In this document: piece by piece, positions 9,010 through 17,247 of the stretch
How the letters are laid out: every line of letters starts with the position of its first letter
Numbering within the stretch: the first letter of the stretch is position 1
From: Natronococcus jeotgali DSM 18795
GTDB taxonomy: Archaea; Halobacteriota; Halobacteria; Halobacteriales; Natrialbaceae
Assembly: GCF_000337695.1 (NCBI RefSeq)
Contig: NZ_AOIA01000034.1
Coordinates: forward strand, 62,001-126,000
Direction of reading: 5' to 3'
Length of the DNA stretch: 64,000 bases
Program-made: the position numbers and the translations under genes
Notes under the pieces: generated by a model
The model's input: only the letters and a program-made list of their open reading frames with translations
Databases searched by the model: none
What the model was told of the DNA's origin: nothing

Positions 9010-9954
9010 ATGGCCAGTAGTACCTCCGTCGTCCTCGCCGCGCTGTTCGCGAACGGTGCGATCGCGGTGTTGAAGTTCGGCGGCTTTCTGTTGACCGGAA
9101 GTCCCGCGATGCTTTCGGAGACGTACCACTCGATCTCGGACACGGGCAACCAGGTCTTCCTGCTGATCGGCATCAAGTACGGCGCGCAGGAGGCCACCCG
9201 GAGCCACCCGTTCGGCCACGGGAAGGCCCAGTTCTTTTACAGCCTGCTCGTCAGCGTCATGCTGTTCGGGATCGCCGGCTGGGAGAGCGCCCGCCACGGC
9301 TACGACGCCCTGCGAGAGGGCGGCGTCCACCGGGCCGGCGGGGACGTCACGCTGCTCGGGGCGACGTTCGATCCGGTGTACGTCAACTACGCCGTCCTGC
9401 TCGGGGCGATCGCCTTCGAGACCTACGCGTTCTGGAAGGCCTATCAGGGGATCACCGCCCAGATGGACGAGTACGGCTGGGAGACGTTCCGCGAGGCGTT
9501 TCGCAAGACCAGCGACGTCACGACCCTGACCGCGCTCACCGAGGACACCATCGCCCTGGCGGGGGCGGGGATCGCCCTCCTCGGCGTCTACCTCACGCGG
9601 ACCACCGGGAACCCGGTGTACGACGCCGGCGCCGCGCTCGTCATCGGACTGATGTTGATGGGGTTTGCGATCGCACTCGCCTGGGAGAACAAACGGCTCA
9701 TTCTGGGCGAGAGCCTCCCCGAACCGGCCGAGGACGAACTTCGCGCGATCGTCGAGGGCGCCGACGGCGTCGCCGATCTCGTCGACTTTCGGACGGTCTA
9801 CTTCGGCCCCGAGGACCTGCTCGTCACCGCCGACGTCTCGTTCGATTCCGAACTCGACTCGGATGCCATCGACGCCCGGATCACCGAGATCGAACGGGCG
9901 CTCCGGGACCACGACGATCAGGTGGGCAAGGTCTACATCGAGCCGGCGGCGTAG
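9010..9954 (+). CDS. Cation diffusion facilitator (CDF) family transporter
   Basis: The 314-residue membrane protein has the CDF pattern: ETYHSISDTGNQ in the second helix, the HPFGHGKAQFFYS motif after it (residues 65-77), several hydrophobic helices and a C-terminal cytoplasmic domain of about 80 residues. It would export divalent cations such as zinc, manganese or iron in exchange for protons. The long loop between helices (LREGGVHRAGGDVTLLGATF) and the WESARHGYDAL segment place it in the haloarchaeal CDF subgroup whose metal is unknown. A TATA-like TTTAACC lies about 30 bases upstream. Confidence 0.9.
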   Translation: MASSTSVVLAALFANGAIAVLKFGGFLLTGSPAMLSETYHSISDTGNQVFLLIGIKYGAQEATRSHPFGHGKAQFFYSLLVSVMLFGIAGWESARHGYDALREGGVHRAGGDVTLLGATFDPVYVNYAVLLGAIAFETYAFWKAYQGITAQMDEYGWETFREAFRKTSDVTTLTALTEDTIALAGAGIALLGVYLTRTTGNPVYDAGAALVIGLMLMGFAIALAWENKRLILGESLPEPAEDELRAIVEGADGVADLVDFRTVYFGPEDLLVTADVSFDSELDSDAIDARITEIERALRDHDDQVGKVYIEPAA

Positions 9955-9958
9955 TCCG

Positions 9959-10366
9959 TCACTCCTCGCCGGCGTCGCCGCCGGCGTAGACCGCGACGAT
10001 CGTCGTCCCCGGGGGGCGATCGCCCAGCGTCGCCGACACCGTCGTCTCCTCGAGGTCGACCGTCGACTCGAGGCGCGTCCAGCCGTCGCCGTCGTCGACG
10101 GCGATGGCGACGTCGGTCGGGCTCGCACCGGGAGGCAGCGCCGACGGATCGTACACGAGTTCGATCCGGAACGCCTCGACGGCCCGCAGCTCCTCGAGGC
10201 CGACGAGCTCGATCGAGTCCGCGAGCGCGGTCGCCGTCGGATCCCGGGCGCTGCGATCGAGGCCGAACGCGTCCGGGACGACGCCCGCGACGACCTCGGC
10301 GCGGGCGCCCGCGCGATCGAGAGTGTACTCCGCGACGTCGCCGGAATCGTAGCCGGGGATGGCCAT
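9959..10366 (-). CDS. Hypothetical protein with beta-sandwich-like C-terminus
   Basis: This 135-residue acidic protein has no signal peptide or membrane segment. The C-terminal half (FRIELVYDPSALPPGASPTD onward to TTIVAVYAG) resembles short beta-rich modules seen in haloarchaeal surface proteins, but I do not recognise the family. It is convergent with the CDF transporter, five bases apart. Its ATG lies 160 bases before the XPD-like helicase gene on the other strand. Confidence 0.6.
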   Translation of the reverse strand: MAIPGYDSGDVAEYTLDRAGARAEVVAGVVPDAFGLDRSARDPTATALADSIELVGLEELRAVEAFRIELVYDPSALPPGASPTDVAIAVDDGDGWTRLESTVDLEETTVSATLGDRPPGTTIVAVYAGGDAGEE

Positions 10367-10496
10367 ACGCGAGGCCAGGCCCTCGAGGGGTATGTCGCTG
10401 TAGCGCGCGCACGCCGGCTGTGGGTGTCTTTCCCACGGGACGACCGCGGTCGGCGTCTCCGATTCCGACGTCGTCGCCGGGGTCCGAGACGAATCC

Positions 10497-10504
10497 TTTT
10501 ATCG
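10497..10504 (+). promoter_or_regulatory. TATA box of the XPD-like helicase gene
   Basis: TTTTATCG lies 23-30 bases before GTG 10527, fitting a leaderless transcript and supporting the GTG start. Confidence 0.5.
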
Positions 10505-10526
10505 CAGCGGGAACCACGTCACTACC

Positions 10527-12701
10527 GTGTCCGAGACAGACGGGTACATGCGATTCTTCCCGTACGAGCGACCCTACGAGAACCAGCGCGAGGCGATGGA
10601 CCGCATCTACAACGCGCTGGTTCGGGACCAGGACGTGCTCTTCGAGGGTGCCTGCGGGACCGGAAAGACCCTCTCGTCGCTGGTGCCCGCCCTCGAGGTC
10701 GCCCGCGAGCGGGACAAGACCGTCGTCATCACGACCAACGTCCACCAGCAGATGCGCCAGTTCGTCGAAGAGGCCCGGGCGATCACCCGCGAGGAGTCGC
10801 TCCGGGCGGTCGTGTTCAAGGGGAAGGGGTCGATGTGTCACATCGACGTCGGCTACGAGGAGTGCCAGACCCTGCGTGACAACACCCGCGCGGTCGTCGA
10901 CGCCGAGCGCGACCGCGAACAGTTAGAGCGCCGCCAGCGGGAGCTGCTCGCCGAGAGCCAGGAGGGAAGCGACGGCTCCGCGGCCGACGCTCGCAGCGCG
11001 GTGATGGACGAACTCGAGAACATCGAGGACCGGCTGGAGGATCTCGAGGAGAAGAACGTCTGTGACTACTACCGGAACAACCTCACGCAAGATACCGACG
11101 ACTTCTTCGCCTGGCTGTTCGACGACGTCCGCACGCCCGAGGAGATCTACGAGTACGCCGAGACGCGGGAGTTCTGTGGCTACGAACTCCTGAAGGAGGG
11201 GATCGAGGGCGTCGATCTGGTCGTCTGTAACTACCACCACCTGCTGGATTCGACGATCCGCGAGCAGTTCTTCCGCTGGCTCGGCCGCGACCCCGAGGAC
11301 GTCATCGCCGTCTTCGACGAGGCCCACAACGTCGAGGACGCCGCCCGCGAGCACGCGACCCGGACCTGCTCGGAGCGCACCTTCGATTCGGCGCTGGACG
11401 AACTCGCCGACAGCGACGACCCCCGGGCCGAGGATGCGACCAACGTCCTCTCGGCGTTTCACCGCGCGCTGGTCGAGACCTACGAGGACTCGTTCGGTTT
11501 CGGCGACCGAGAAGGGATCGGCGAGAACTGGGCGGACGTCCCGATCGCCAACGAGGACCGCCGCGACGAGCTCACCCTCGAGTTCCTCCGGCGGTACTCG
11601 GGGCGGGGGATCGACGACGACCTCGAGGCGGCGATGGCGCTCGGCCAGGAGCTAGACGAGGAGTACGAGGAGGCCTACCGCGAGGGCGAGACGGCCACGC
11701 GAACGGAGTGTCAGACCCTGCAGGCGGCCGGCTTCGTCAGCGCCTGGATGGACGAGGGGACGAAGGAGGGGTTGTACCCCGTCGTCTCCGTTACGCGAGA
11801 CGCCGGCACCGACGAGATCTACGGCCGCGCGGAGCTGTACACCTGTCTCCCCCGTCAGGTCACCGGACGACTGTTCGAGGAAGTCTCCGCGACGATCCTG
11901 ATGAGCGCGACCCTGCAGCCCTTCGACGTCACCGAGGACGTACTGGGTCTCGAGGATCCGATTTCGATGGCCTACGGGCTCGAGTTCCCCGAGGACCACC
12001 GCCGCACGTACGCCGTCGAGACGCCGCCGCTGTTCTCCTCGGACCGGGACGACCCCGCCGTCCAGGAGATCGTTACCGACGCGCTCGACGACGCGGTCCG
12101 AATGACCGCCGGCAACACGCTGGCTTTTTTCCCGAACTACGGCGAGGCGAGCCGCTACGCGGAACGGCTCGAGCGCCGCGAGTCGGCGACGGTCTACCTC
12201 GACGAGCCGGGCGTCGCCGTCGAGGAACTCCGACGGGAGTTCGTCGCGGACGACGGCGGCGTCCTCTGTACCTCGCTGTGGGGCACCCTCGCGGAGGGGG
12301 TGAGTTTCGACGGCGACGACGCCCGGACGGTGGTGGTCGTCGGCGTCCCCTACCCTCACCTCGACGACCGGACCGAGGCGGTTCAGGAGGCCTACGACGC
12401 CGCCTTCGAGGGAACCGACACGGGCTGGCGGTACGCCGTCGAGATCCCGACGGTCCGCAAGACTCGCCAGGCGCTCGGTCGGGTGCTTCGCTCGCCCGAG
12501 GACATCGCGGTGCGCGCGCTGCTCGATCGGCGCTACTCGAGGGAGGCGAAGTCCGATCTGGGCAAGTACAGCGTCAACGGAACCTTCCCCCACGAGGAAC
12601 GCGAGGAGCTGCTCGACATCGAGCCCTCGAAGCTCAAGTTCGCGATGCTGAACTTCTACGGCGATCACGGCGCCTACGAGGGGGATCCGCCGGCACCGTA
12701 G
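10527..12701 (+). CDS. XPD/Rad3-family ATP-dependent DNA helicase
   Basis: The 724-residue superfamily 2 helicase has Walker A GACGTGKT (41-48), DEAH box (264-267), motif III MSATLQPF and motif VI QALGRVLRS. Four cysteines between motifs I and II (C104, C113, C179, C217) fit the 4Fe-4S domain of XPD/DinG/FancJ helicases. Between C113 and C179 lies a charged, probably coiled-coil stretch (about 125-175). It should unwind DNA 5' to 3' during repair. It starts with GTG directly before the conserved N-terminal FFPYERPYENQREAM, and is monocistronic. Confidence 0.92.
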   Translation: MSETDGYMRFFPYERPYENQREAMDRIYNALVRDQDVLFEGACGTGKTLSSLVPALEVARERDKTVVITTNVHQQMRQFVEEARAITREESLRAVVFKGKGSMCHIDVGYEECQTLRDNTRAVVDAERDREQLERRQRELLAESQEGSDGSAADARSAVMDELENIEDRLEDLEEKNVCDYYRNNLTQDTDDFFAWLFDDVRTPEEIYEYAETREFCGYELLKEGIEGVDLVVCNYHHLLDSTIREQFFRWLGRDPEDVIAVFDEAHNVEDAAREHATRTCSERTFDSALDELADSDDPRAEDATNVLSAFHRALVETYEDSFGFGDREGIGENWADVPIANEDRRDELTLEFLRRYSGRGIDDDLEAAMALGQELDEEYEEAYREGETATRTECQTLQAAGFVSAWMDEGTKEGLYPVVSVTRDAGTDEIYGRAELYTCLPRQVTGRLFEEVSATILMSATLQPFDVTEDVLGLEDPISMAYGLEFPEDHRRTYAVETPPLFSSDRDDPAVQEIVTDALDDAVRMTAGNTLAFFPNYGEASRYAERLERRESATVYLDEPGVAVEELRREFVADDGGVLCTSLWGTLAEGVSFDGDDARTVVVVGVPYPHLDDRTEAVQEAYDAAFEGTDTGWRYAVEIPTVRKTRQALGRVLRSPEDIAVRALLDRRYSREAKSDLGKYSVNGTFPHEEREELLDIEPSKLKFAMLNFYGDHGAYEGDPPAP

Positions 12702-12747
12702 GCGACCGCGGGGACGTGGGTGCTATCGAACGGGAGCGGAGACCGCA

Positions 12748-13119
12748 TCAGGCGTCGTCGATCGTAACGCTGGCGGCGCCGTTCGTGACGATGACGATGT
12801 GCTCGCCGTCGTCCTCGACGGTCACGTCGAACGTCTCGGCGTCGGCGATCGATCGCGTCTCGAGGGGGCCCTCGTCGGCGTGATCGAGCCGAAAGCTAAC
12901 CGCGCTCGGACTCACCTCGGCGTCGTCGTCCGGCTCGGCGAGTTCCTCGACGGTGACCGACACGGAGAGCCGATCGCCCGAATCGGCGGCGAACGTCGCC
13001 GTCTGTTCGTCCCGGACCGTCTCGTCGACGGCGACGTCGTCGCCGAGCGACGGCAGATCGCTACACCCAGCCAGCGTCGCCATCGCCGCCGAACCCGCGA
13101 GCAGCGTTCGTCGGTGCAT
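12748..13119 (-). CDS. Tat-exported lipoprotein of unknown function
   Basis: The 123-residue product has a short signal MHRRTLLAGSAAMATLAGC with an arginine pair and lipobox Cys 19, then an acidic domain predicted to be beta-rich (ATFAADSGDRLSVSVTVEEL and FDVTVEDDGEHIVIV). The layout resembles small haloarchaeal extracellular lipoproteins. It follows the rhodanese gene on the same strand, 53 bases away, but nothing ties it to sulfur metabolism. Confidence 0.75.
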   Translation of the reverse strand: MHRRTLLAGSAAMATLAGCSDLPSLGDDVAVDETVRDEQTATFAADSGDRLSVSVTVEELAEPDDDAEVSPSAVSFRLDHADEGPLETRSIADAETFDVTVEDDGEHIVIVTNGAASVTIDDA

Positions 13120-13172
13120 GGCTCCCGTCTCGTATCACCTCGCATGAGTTTTCTGGCCGGCGGCGGCCGTCG

Positions 13173-13490
13173 TCAATCGGCGCTCGCGGCCTCGAGGGGT
13201 CCCCAGGCGTCGTACCCGCCGGCCATGCTCGCGACGGCGTCGGCGTCGCCGTACTCCTCGATGAGCCTGGCCGCCTGGACCGAGGTCTGGCCGACGTAGC
13301 AGTAGACGACCACGTCGTCGGCCCACGCGCGGTCGGCGACGGTGTCCTCGAGCTCCTCGATCGTGACGTGTTCGGCGCCGGGGAGGTGGCCCTCCTCGTA
13401 GGCCTCGGCGTCGCGGACGTCGAGGAGGTCGAACTCCCCGTCGCCGTCGATGCGCTCGCGAACGGTCTCGGGGTCGAGTTCGGCGACCAT
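13173..13490 (-). CDS. Rhodanese-like sulfurtransferase
   Basis: The 105-residue single-domain rhodanese contains FDLLDVRDAEAYEEGHLPGA and the active-site loop CYVGQTS with Cys 64 as the persulfide carrier. It would pass sulfane sulfur to an acceptor. Its start codon shares one base with the stop of the upstream tusA-like gene, so the two are translationally coupled. It is the last gene of the yeeE-tusA-rhodanese set. Confidence 0.92.
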   Translation of the reverse strand: MVAELDPETVRERIDGDGEFDLLDVRDAEAYEEGHLPGAEHVTIEELEDTVADRAWADDVVVYCYVGQTSVQAARLIEEYGDADAVASMAGGYDAWGPLEAASAD

Positions 13491-13783
13491 TATCGCTTGC
13501 GGAGGTAGATGCGGTAGGTCGCGTCGCCGCTTCGCCAGACCCGCGCCTCGGCGTCGTCGCCGACGGCCCGGGGGACGTTCTCCGTACAGGGGACGTGGTC
13601 GGTCTCCTGGACGAGGAGTTCGCCCGACTCGAGGTCCTGCAGGCCCTTCTTGGCCTCGACCTGCGGGTACGGGCAGACCTCGCCCATCATGTCCTGGACG
13701 AGGTCGGCCTCCTCGAGGAGTTTGTCGGCTCGGTCGTCGCTCAGTTCGTCCGGTGCGTTCGTGACGTCGTCGATGGATGGCAT
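13490..13783 (-). CDS. TusA-family sulfurtransferase
   Basis: The 97-residue protein carries the TusA signature EVCPYPQVEAKKGLQDLESG, where Cys 37 in the CPxP motif is the sulfur carrier, and ends in the expected beta strand. A second Cys (VPCTENVPRAV) lies near position 65, as in several TusA-like carriers. It is sandwiched between a YeeE/YedE transporter and a rhodanese, supporting a role in receiving sulfur from imported thiosulfate or a related compound. The N-terminal 30 residues are an acidic extension. Confidence 0.9.
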   Translation of the reverse strand: MPSIDDVTNAPDELSDDRADKLLEEADLVQDMMGEVCPYPQVEAKKGLQDLESGELLVQETDHVPCTENVPRAVGDDAEARVWRSGDATYRIYLRKR

Positions 13784-13821
13784 TGTCGTGCGTTCGTGCT
13801 TCGAGTCGGTTAGCGAGCGAT

Positions 13822-14994
13822 TCAGATCGCGCAGCCGACCTCGCGGTAGATCCAGCGGGTCATCACGTAGACGCCGGCGACGATGCCGACGGCCGCGATG
13901 AACGAGTGGACCGACAGCTCCGCGATGCCGGAGTAGATGTTGCCGATGTTACAGCCCGGGGCGAGCCGGGAGCCGGCGCCCATGAGCAGGCCGCCGCCGA
14001 TCGCGTTCGGAAGGCGTCGGCGCTTCGGGACCCGGACCGAGAAATCCCCGCTCCAGGACGCCGCCAGAAACGCGCCGACGATGACGAACCCGATCATCAC
14101 CATATCGGTCGTGACGTCGACGCCCTGGCCCTGAAAGAGCACCGAGCCCCAGTAGTCGTAGGACTCGGCGTCGACGCCGACCTGCGAGAGGAGGTAGCCG
14201 GTCCAGCGGGCCTCGGGACCGGTGACGCCGACGATCGAGGCCTGGGTGAACCAGAGCACGGCGGCACCGGTGATCCCGAGAGCGGCGGTACGGGGGTCCC
14301 ACGGCCGCTTGCTCGCCGCGAGCGGATCGCGCCACGCGTCGACAATCCCGGCGACGTACTCGCGGGTTCCGCGGGCGATCCGTCGCAGGCCCGCAATCGG
14401 CGCGAGCAGCGCCGTCAGCTGAACCGAGGCGACATCGGACCGCCCCCCGAGGGTTCCGGTCTCGCTCGAGCGCCCGAGCACCGCGGCGTAGACGAGGACG
14501 GCGCCGCCGGCGACCGCCAGGGCGAGCAGTCCCGCCGGGATCGAGGAGAGGGTAAACAGGCTCACTCCCGACCCGAAGGTGAACGTCTCGAAGTAGGTGC
14601 TCTCGAGCGTCGGGAACGCGACCGCGAAGGCCGCGTAGCCGACGCCCATGAACAGCAGGGTCAGCCAGAACTGGAGGTAGCCCTCGCCGGCCCGGTAGAG
14701 GGTGCCGCTGGCACAGCCCCCGGCGTAGGTCATCCCCACGCCGAAGACGAAGCCGCCGACGAGTCCCGTTAGTCCCCACTCGGGCGTCCACAGCGCTCCG
14801 TAGTAGCCGAACTGGTAGGCGATTCCCCAGAAGACCATCGTCAGCAGCGTCGCGACGGCGACGCCCTTCGTGACCCGGGAGTCCTTGTACGCGAAGAAGT
14901 CCCGGAACGCGTTCACGAAGCAAAAGCGCCCCTTCTGAAGGAAGACGCCGAGCGCGAGGCCGACGACCGCGACGACGAGTATCGTTGCGACCAC
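13822..14994 (-). CDS. YeeE/YedE family (thiosulfate/sulfur compound) transporter
   Basis: The 390-residue, roughly nine-helix membrane protein has the conserved cysteine motifs of YeeE/TsuA transporters: KGRFCF (Cys 25), YAGGCASGTL (Cys 94) and LAPGCNIGNI (Cys 348). In bacterial TsuA these cysteines relay thiosulfate across the membrane. It heads the cluster with TusA (38 bases) and rhodanese, so imported sulfur probably goes straight to the TusA-like carrier. The two halves look like a fused pair of YeeE repeats. Confidence 0.9.
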   Translation of the reverse strand: MVATILVVAVVGLALGVFLQKGRFCFVNAFRDFFAYKDSRVTKGVAVATLLTMVFWGIAYQFGYYGALWTPEWGLTGLVGGFVFGVGMTYAGGCASGTLYRAGEGYLQFWLTLLFMGVGYAAFAVAFPTLESTYFETFTFGSGVSLFTLSSIPAGLLALAVAGGAVLVYAAVLGRSSETGTLGGRSDVASVQLTALLAPIAGLRRIARGTREYVAGIVDAWRDPLAASKRPWDPRTAALGITGAAVLWFTQASIVGVTGPEARWTGYLLSQVGVDAESYDYWGSVLFQGQGVDVTTDMVMIGFVIVGAFLAASWSGDFSVRVPKRRRLPNAIGGGLLMGAGSRLAPGCNIGNIYSGIAELSVHSFIAAVGIVAGVYVMTRWIYREVGCAI

Positions 14995-15171
14995 ATCCGG
15001 GGTAGCGGTTCGTCGAACTTAACCCGCCGCCAGCCGGGAAAGGATACCTCGAGCCCGGACGATCCGGTCAGGCGGCGAAGCGTGCGGTCTCGAGGGGAAG
15101 CGACGACGACGCCCGACGTTCGTCGCGCGGTCGGCGACGGAGGACGCGACAATAATTGGGGGATTCCGGTG

Positions 15172-15672
15172 CTATTCCGAGAGGACGATTCGCCCCTCCG
15201 GCGAGCCGTCGGACTCGCTCCGGAACTCGAGTTCGCCGACGGTCCACTCGATCGCGTCGGTATCGCGGTCGGCGAGCCGCCTCGCGGTCGCCTCGTCGCC
15301 GCCTCGGGCCAGGGTTACGTGGGGGACGTAGTCGGTACCCTCGAGTCCGTCGACGACGCCGAACTCCTCGGCGAGGCGGGCGTGGACCGCCTCGAGGGCG
15401 GGACTGTCGACGGCGAGGTAGACGACGGGGGCCGCCCCCAGCGGCGGATCGGCGAAGTAGTCGATCCCGGCGACGCGGGCCTCGACCGGCGGGGTCCCCT
15501 CGAGGGCGCGGCGCGTACGGTGCTGGAGCTGCGCGGCGTGGTCGGGTTCGCCGAGGCGTTTGAGCAGGCAGGAGTGGTCCTCGCGCACGGTGTCGAATCC
15601 GACCAGATCGGGGTAGAGGGTGGTCGCGAGCTCGCGGACGCGCCCGGGGACGGGAACGGTGACGCTGTACAC
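15172..15672 (-). CDS. 2'-5' RNA ligase / LigT-like phosphoesterase
   Basis: The 166-residue protein belongs to the 2H phosphoesterase superfamily. The second motif is intact (HVTLARG), but the first reads HSCLLKR, with Cys where Ser or Thr of HxT/S is expected. I chose GTG 15672, giving MYSVTVPVPGRVRELA, which is the family's first strand; the longer frame to ATG 15756 adds an unrelated Thr/Arg-rich stretch. It may process cyclic phosphodiester RNA ends. The neighbour upstream is a divergent membrane protein. Confidence 0.8.
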   Translation of the reverse strand: MYSVTVPVPGRVRELATTLYPDLVGFDTVREDHSCLLKRLGEPDHAAQLQHRTRRALEGTPPVEARVAGIDYFADPPLGAAPVVYLAVDSPALEAVHARLAEEFGVVDGLEGTDYVPHVTLARGGDEATARRLADRDTDAIEWTVGELEFRSESDGSPEGRIVLSE

Positions 15673-15854
15673 GTCCCCGCGAGTAGGGGTGGTCGCCGTA
15701 TGAGTGTGGCGTTCGATCGGCTCTTCCGTCCGACGTACCGACGACGCTCGTCGCACGTCCCTCGCTCCGTTCGGGTCATCGGGAGCGATAGCGGAACGCG
15801 GGTCGCCGCCGTCGTCGGAAAGACCTATTTAGACGGCTCTACCAACGTCCCGTA

Positions 15855-16949
15855 ATGGATGTGCGGGGGCTCCGAGCCCTAGTGGTGCTCGTGGTGGTCG
15901 GCTGCCTGTTCGTTCCGATACCCGCCTCGGCCGTGGTGGCGGCCGACGGCGACGCCGGAACCCAGCAGCGGACGCTCGAGCAGGTGGACGAGGAGGGACT
16001 GCAGTTCGAGGACGCCGAGGAGATCTATATCGACGTTACGGTCCACGAGAACGGATCGGCGTCGTTTCTGGTCGACTACCGCTTCCCGATAAACGGCGAG
16101 AACGCCTCGGCCGAGGAGTGGGAACGGCTCCGGGACGACATCGAGTCGAACCCCGAACCGTACGTCGAACGGGAGGCCCAGGGCTGGAACGACGTTCTCT
16201 CCGACGGCGAGAACGCGACGGACCGCGAGATGGAAATCTCGAACTTCTCGGTAAGTACGGACGAAAGCACCGCGCCGCGAGAGCTGGCCCACGTCCAGTA
16301 CCGGTTCGAGTGGTCCTCGTTCGCCCACGTCGAACTCAACAGCATCGAGGTCGGGGACGCGCTGTCGGGGTTCACGCTGGTCGACGACACGACGCTACAG
16401 CTCTCCTGGCCCGAGAGCTACTCGGCCTACGAGATCGATCCCGAGTCCGACGATCGGGGGGAGGGGTCGGTCCTCTGGAACGGCGACGGCACCGAGTTCG
16501 CCGACGACCAACCCCGCGTCGTGCTGATCGAAGACACTGAATCCGCGGGCGAGTCGCCCGAGTCCGAAGGAGGACCGGAGATGCCCTGGCTCGCGGTGGG
16601 CGGTGCGCTCGGCGCGCTCGCGCTGGCCGCGGTCGCCGTATGGTGGTTCCGGCGCGACGCGGAGCCCGGCCCCGAGGCGTCCGGGACGGACGTCTCGACG
16701 GAATCGACCGCGCCCCGACAGACCGGCCCGCCGGCGGAGTTGCTCAGCAACGAGGAACGGGTGTTGCGCCTGATCGAGGACCGCGGGGGCCGGATCAAAC
16801 AACAGGAGGTCGTCTCCGAACTCGACTGGACCGAGGCCAAGACCAGCCAGGTCGTCGGTGGACTTCGGGAGGACGACGAGATCGACGTCTTCCGCATCGG
16901 TCGGGAGAACGTCCTCGCCCTTCCCGAGGAGGACGTCGCCGAGGAGTAG
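15855..16949 (+). CDS. Membrane-anchored protein with C-terminal winged-helix DNA-binding domain
   Basis: The 364-residue protein has a cleavable-looking signal (residues 1-30), an extracytoplasmic beta-rich domain (55-230) with several N-glycosylation sequons, one transmembrane helix (244-264), a short linker and a cytoplasmic winged-helix domain (293-360: LLSNEERVLRLIEDRGGRIK, then WTEAKTSQVVGGLRE). This is a recurring haloarchaeal design for membrane-tethered regulators. Ligand and targets are unknown. It reads toward the arginine genes, but 298 bp and new promoters separate them. Confidence 0.82.
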   Translation: MDVRGLRALVVLVVVGCLFVPIPASAVVAADGDAGTQQRTLEQVDEEGLQFEDAEEIYIDVTVHENGSASFLVDYRFPINGENASAEEWERLRDDIESNPEPYVEREAQGWNDVLSDGENATDREMEISNFSVSTDESTAPRELAHVQYRFEWSSFAHVELNSIEVGDALSGFTLVDDTTLQLSWPESYSAYEIDPESDDRGEGSVLWNGDGTEFADDQPRVVLIEDTESAGESPESEGGPEMPWLAVGGALGALALAAVAVWWFRRDAEPGPEASGTDVSTESTAPRQTGPPAELLSNEERVLRLIEDRGGRIKQQEVVSELDWTEAKTSQVVGGLREDDEIDVFRIGRENVLALPEEDVAEE

Positions 16950-17016
16950 CGCGACCCGTCGCAACACTTGCACGTCGGGTAGGGTTTAAGGGGTTTCGTT
17001 CTCTTAGAGAGTCCTA

Positions 17017-17103
17017 ATGAGCGGTTCCGCCGATAGATCGGCCGCCCTTTTCGCTACCGCCGGAGCCGTTACGCCGCGACGACCGCGACGACCGGGCCTT
17101 TGA
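17017..17103 (+). CDS. Possible 28-residue Arg-rich leader peptide upstream of argG
   Basis: The ORF starts at an ATG placed 27 bases after a TTTAAG box and encodes a peptide whose end is TPRRPRRPGL, with four CGA arginine codons in seven positions. A run of arginine codons directly before the arginine biosynthesis genes recalls attenuator leader peptides. It may equally be chance: it is short, and argG has its own TATA box downstream. No protein evidence exists. Confidence 0.25.
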   Translation: MSGSADRSAALFATAGAVTPRRPRRPGL

Positions 17104-17184
17104 GCCCGTACTATACCCCACCCCTGTTCCGGATCGAACTCACTTCCCGAAATTGCTAATTCTTCGGCGTAGCGTGGTCTATGG

Positions 17185-17201
17185 AGTTAATTTCTGTAAC
17201 T
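17185..17201 (+). promoter_or_regulatory. Inverted repeat, candidate operator of argG
   Basis: AGTTA and TAACT arms with a 7-base spacer lie 12 bases upstream of the argG TATA box. The TAATTTCTGT inside resembles TAATTTTGTT at 20101-20110 before argW, at the same distance (25-26 bases) from the TATA box. Confidence 0.4.
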
Positions 17202-17213
17202 AAGAACGATGAA

Positions 17214-17219
17214 TTTAAG
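17214..17219 (+). promoter_or_regulatory. TATA box of argG
   Basis: TTTAAG ends 28 bases before ATG 17248, consistent with a leaderless argGH transcript. Confidence 0.6.
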
Positions 17220-17247
17220 TCCGTCCTCCCGCTCCACTCGAGTAGCT

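Larger units (their letters stand above)
16950..17247. other. Intergenic region upstream of argG
   Basis: The 298-bp region contains a TTTAAG box at 16985-16990, a short Arg-rich ORF at 17017-17103, an inverted repeat AGTTA-n7-TAACT at 17185-17201 and the argG TATA box at 17214-17219. A small CTCT-TAG-AGAG palindrome lies at 17000-17010. Confidence 0.5.
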
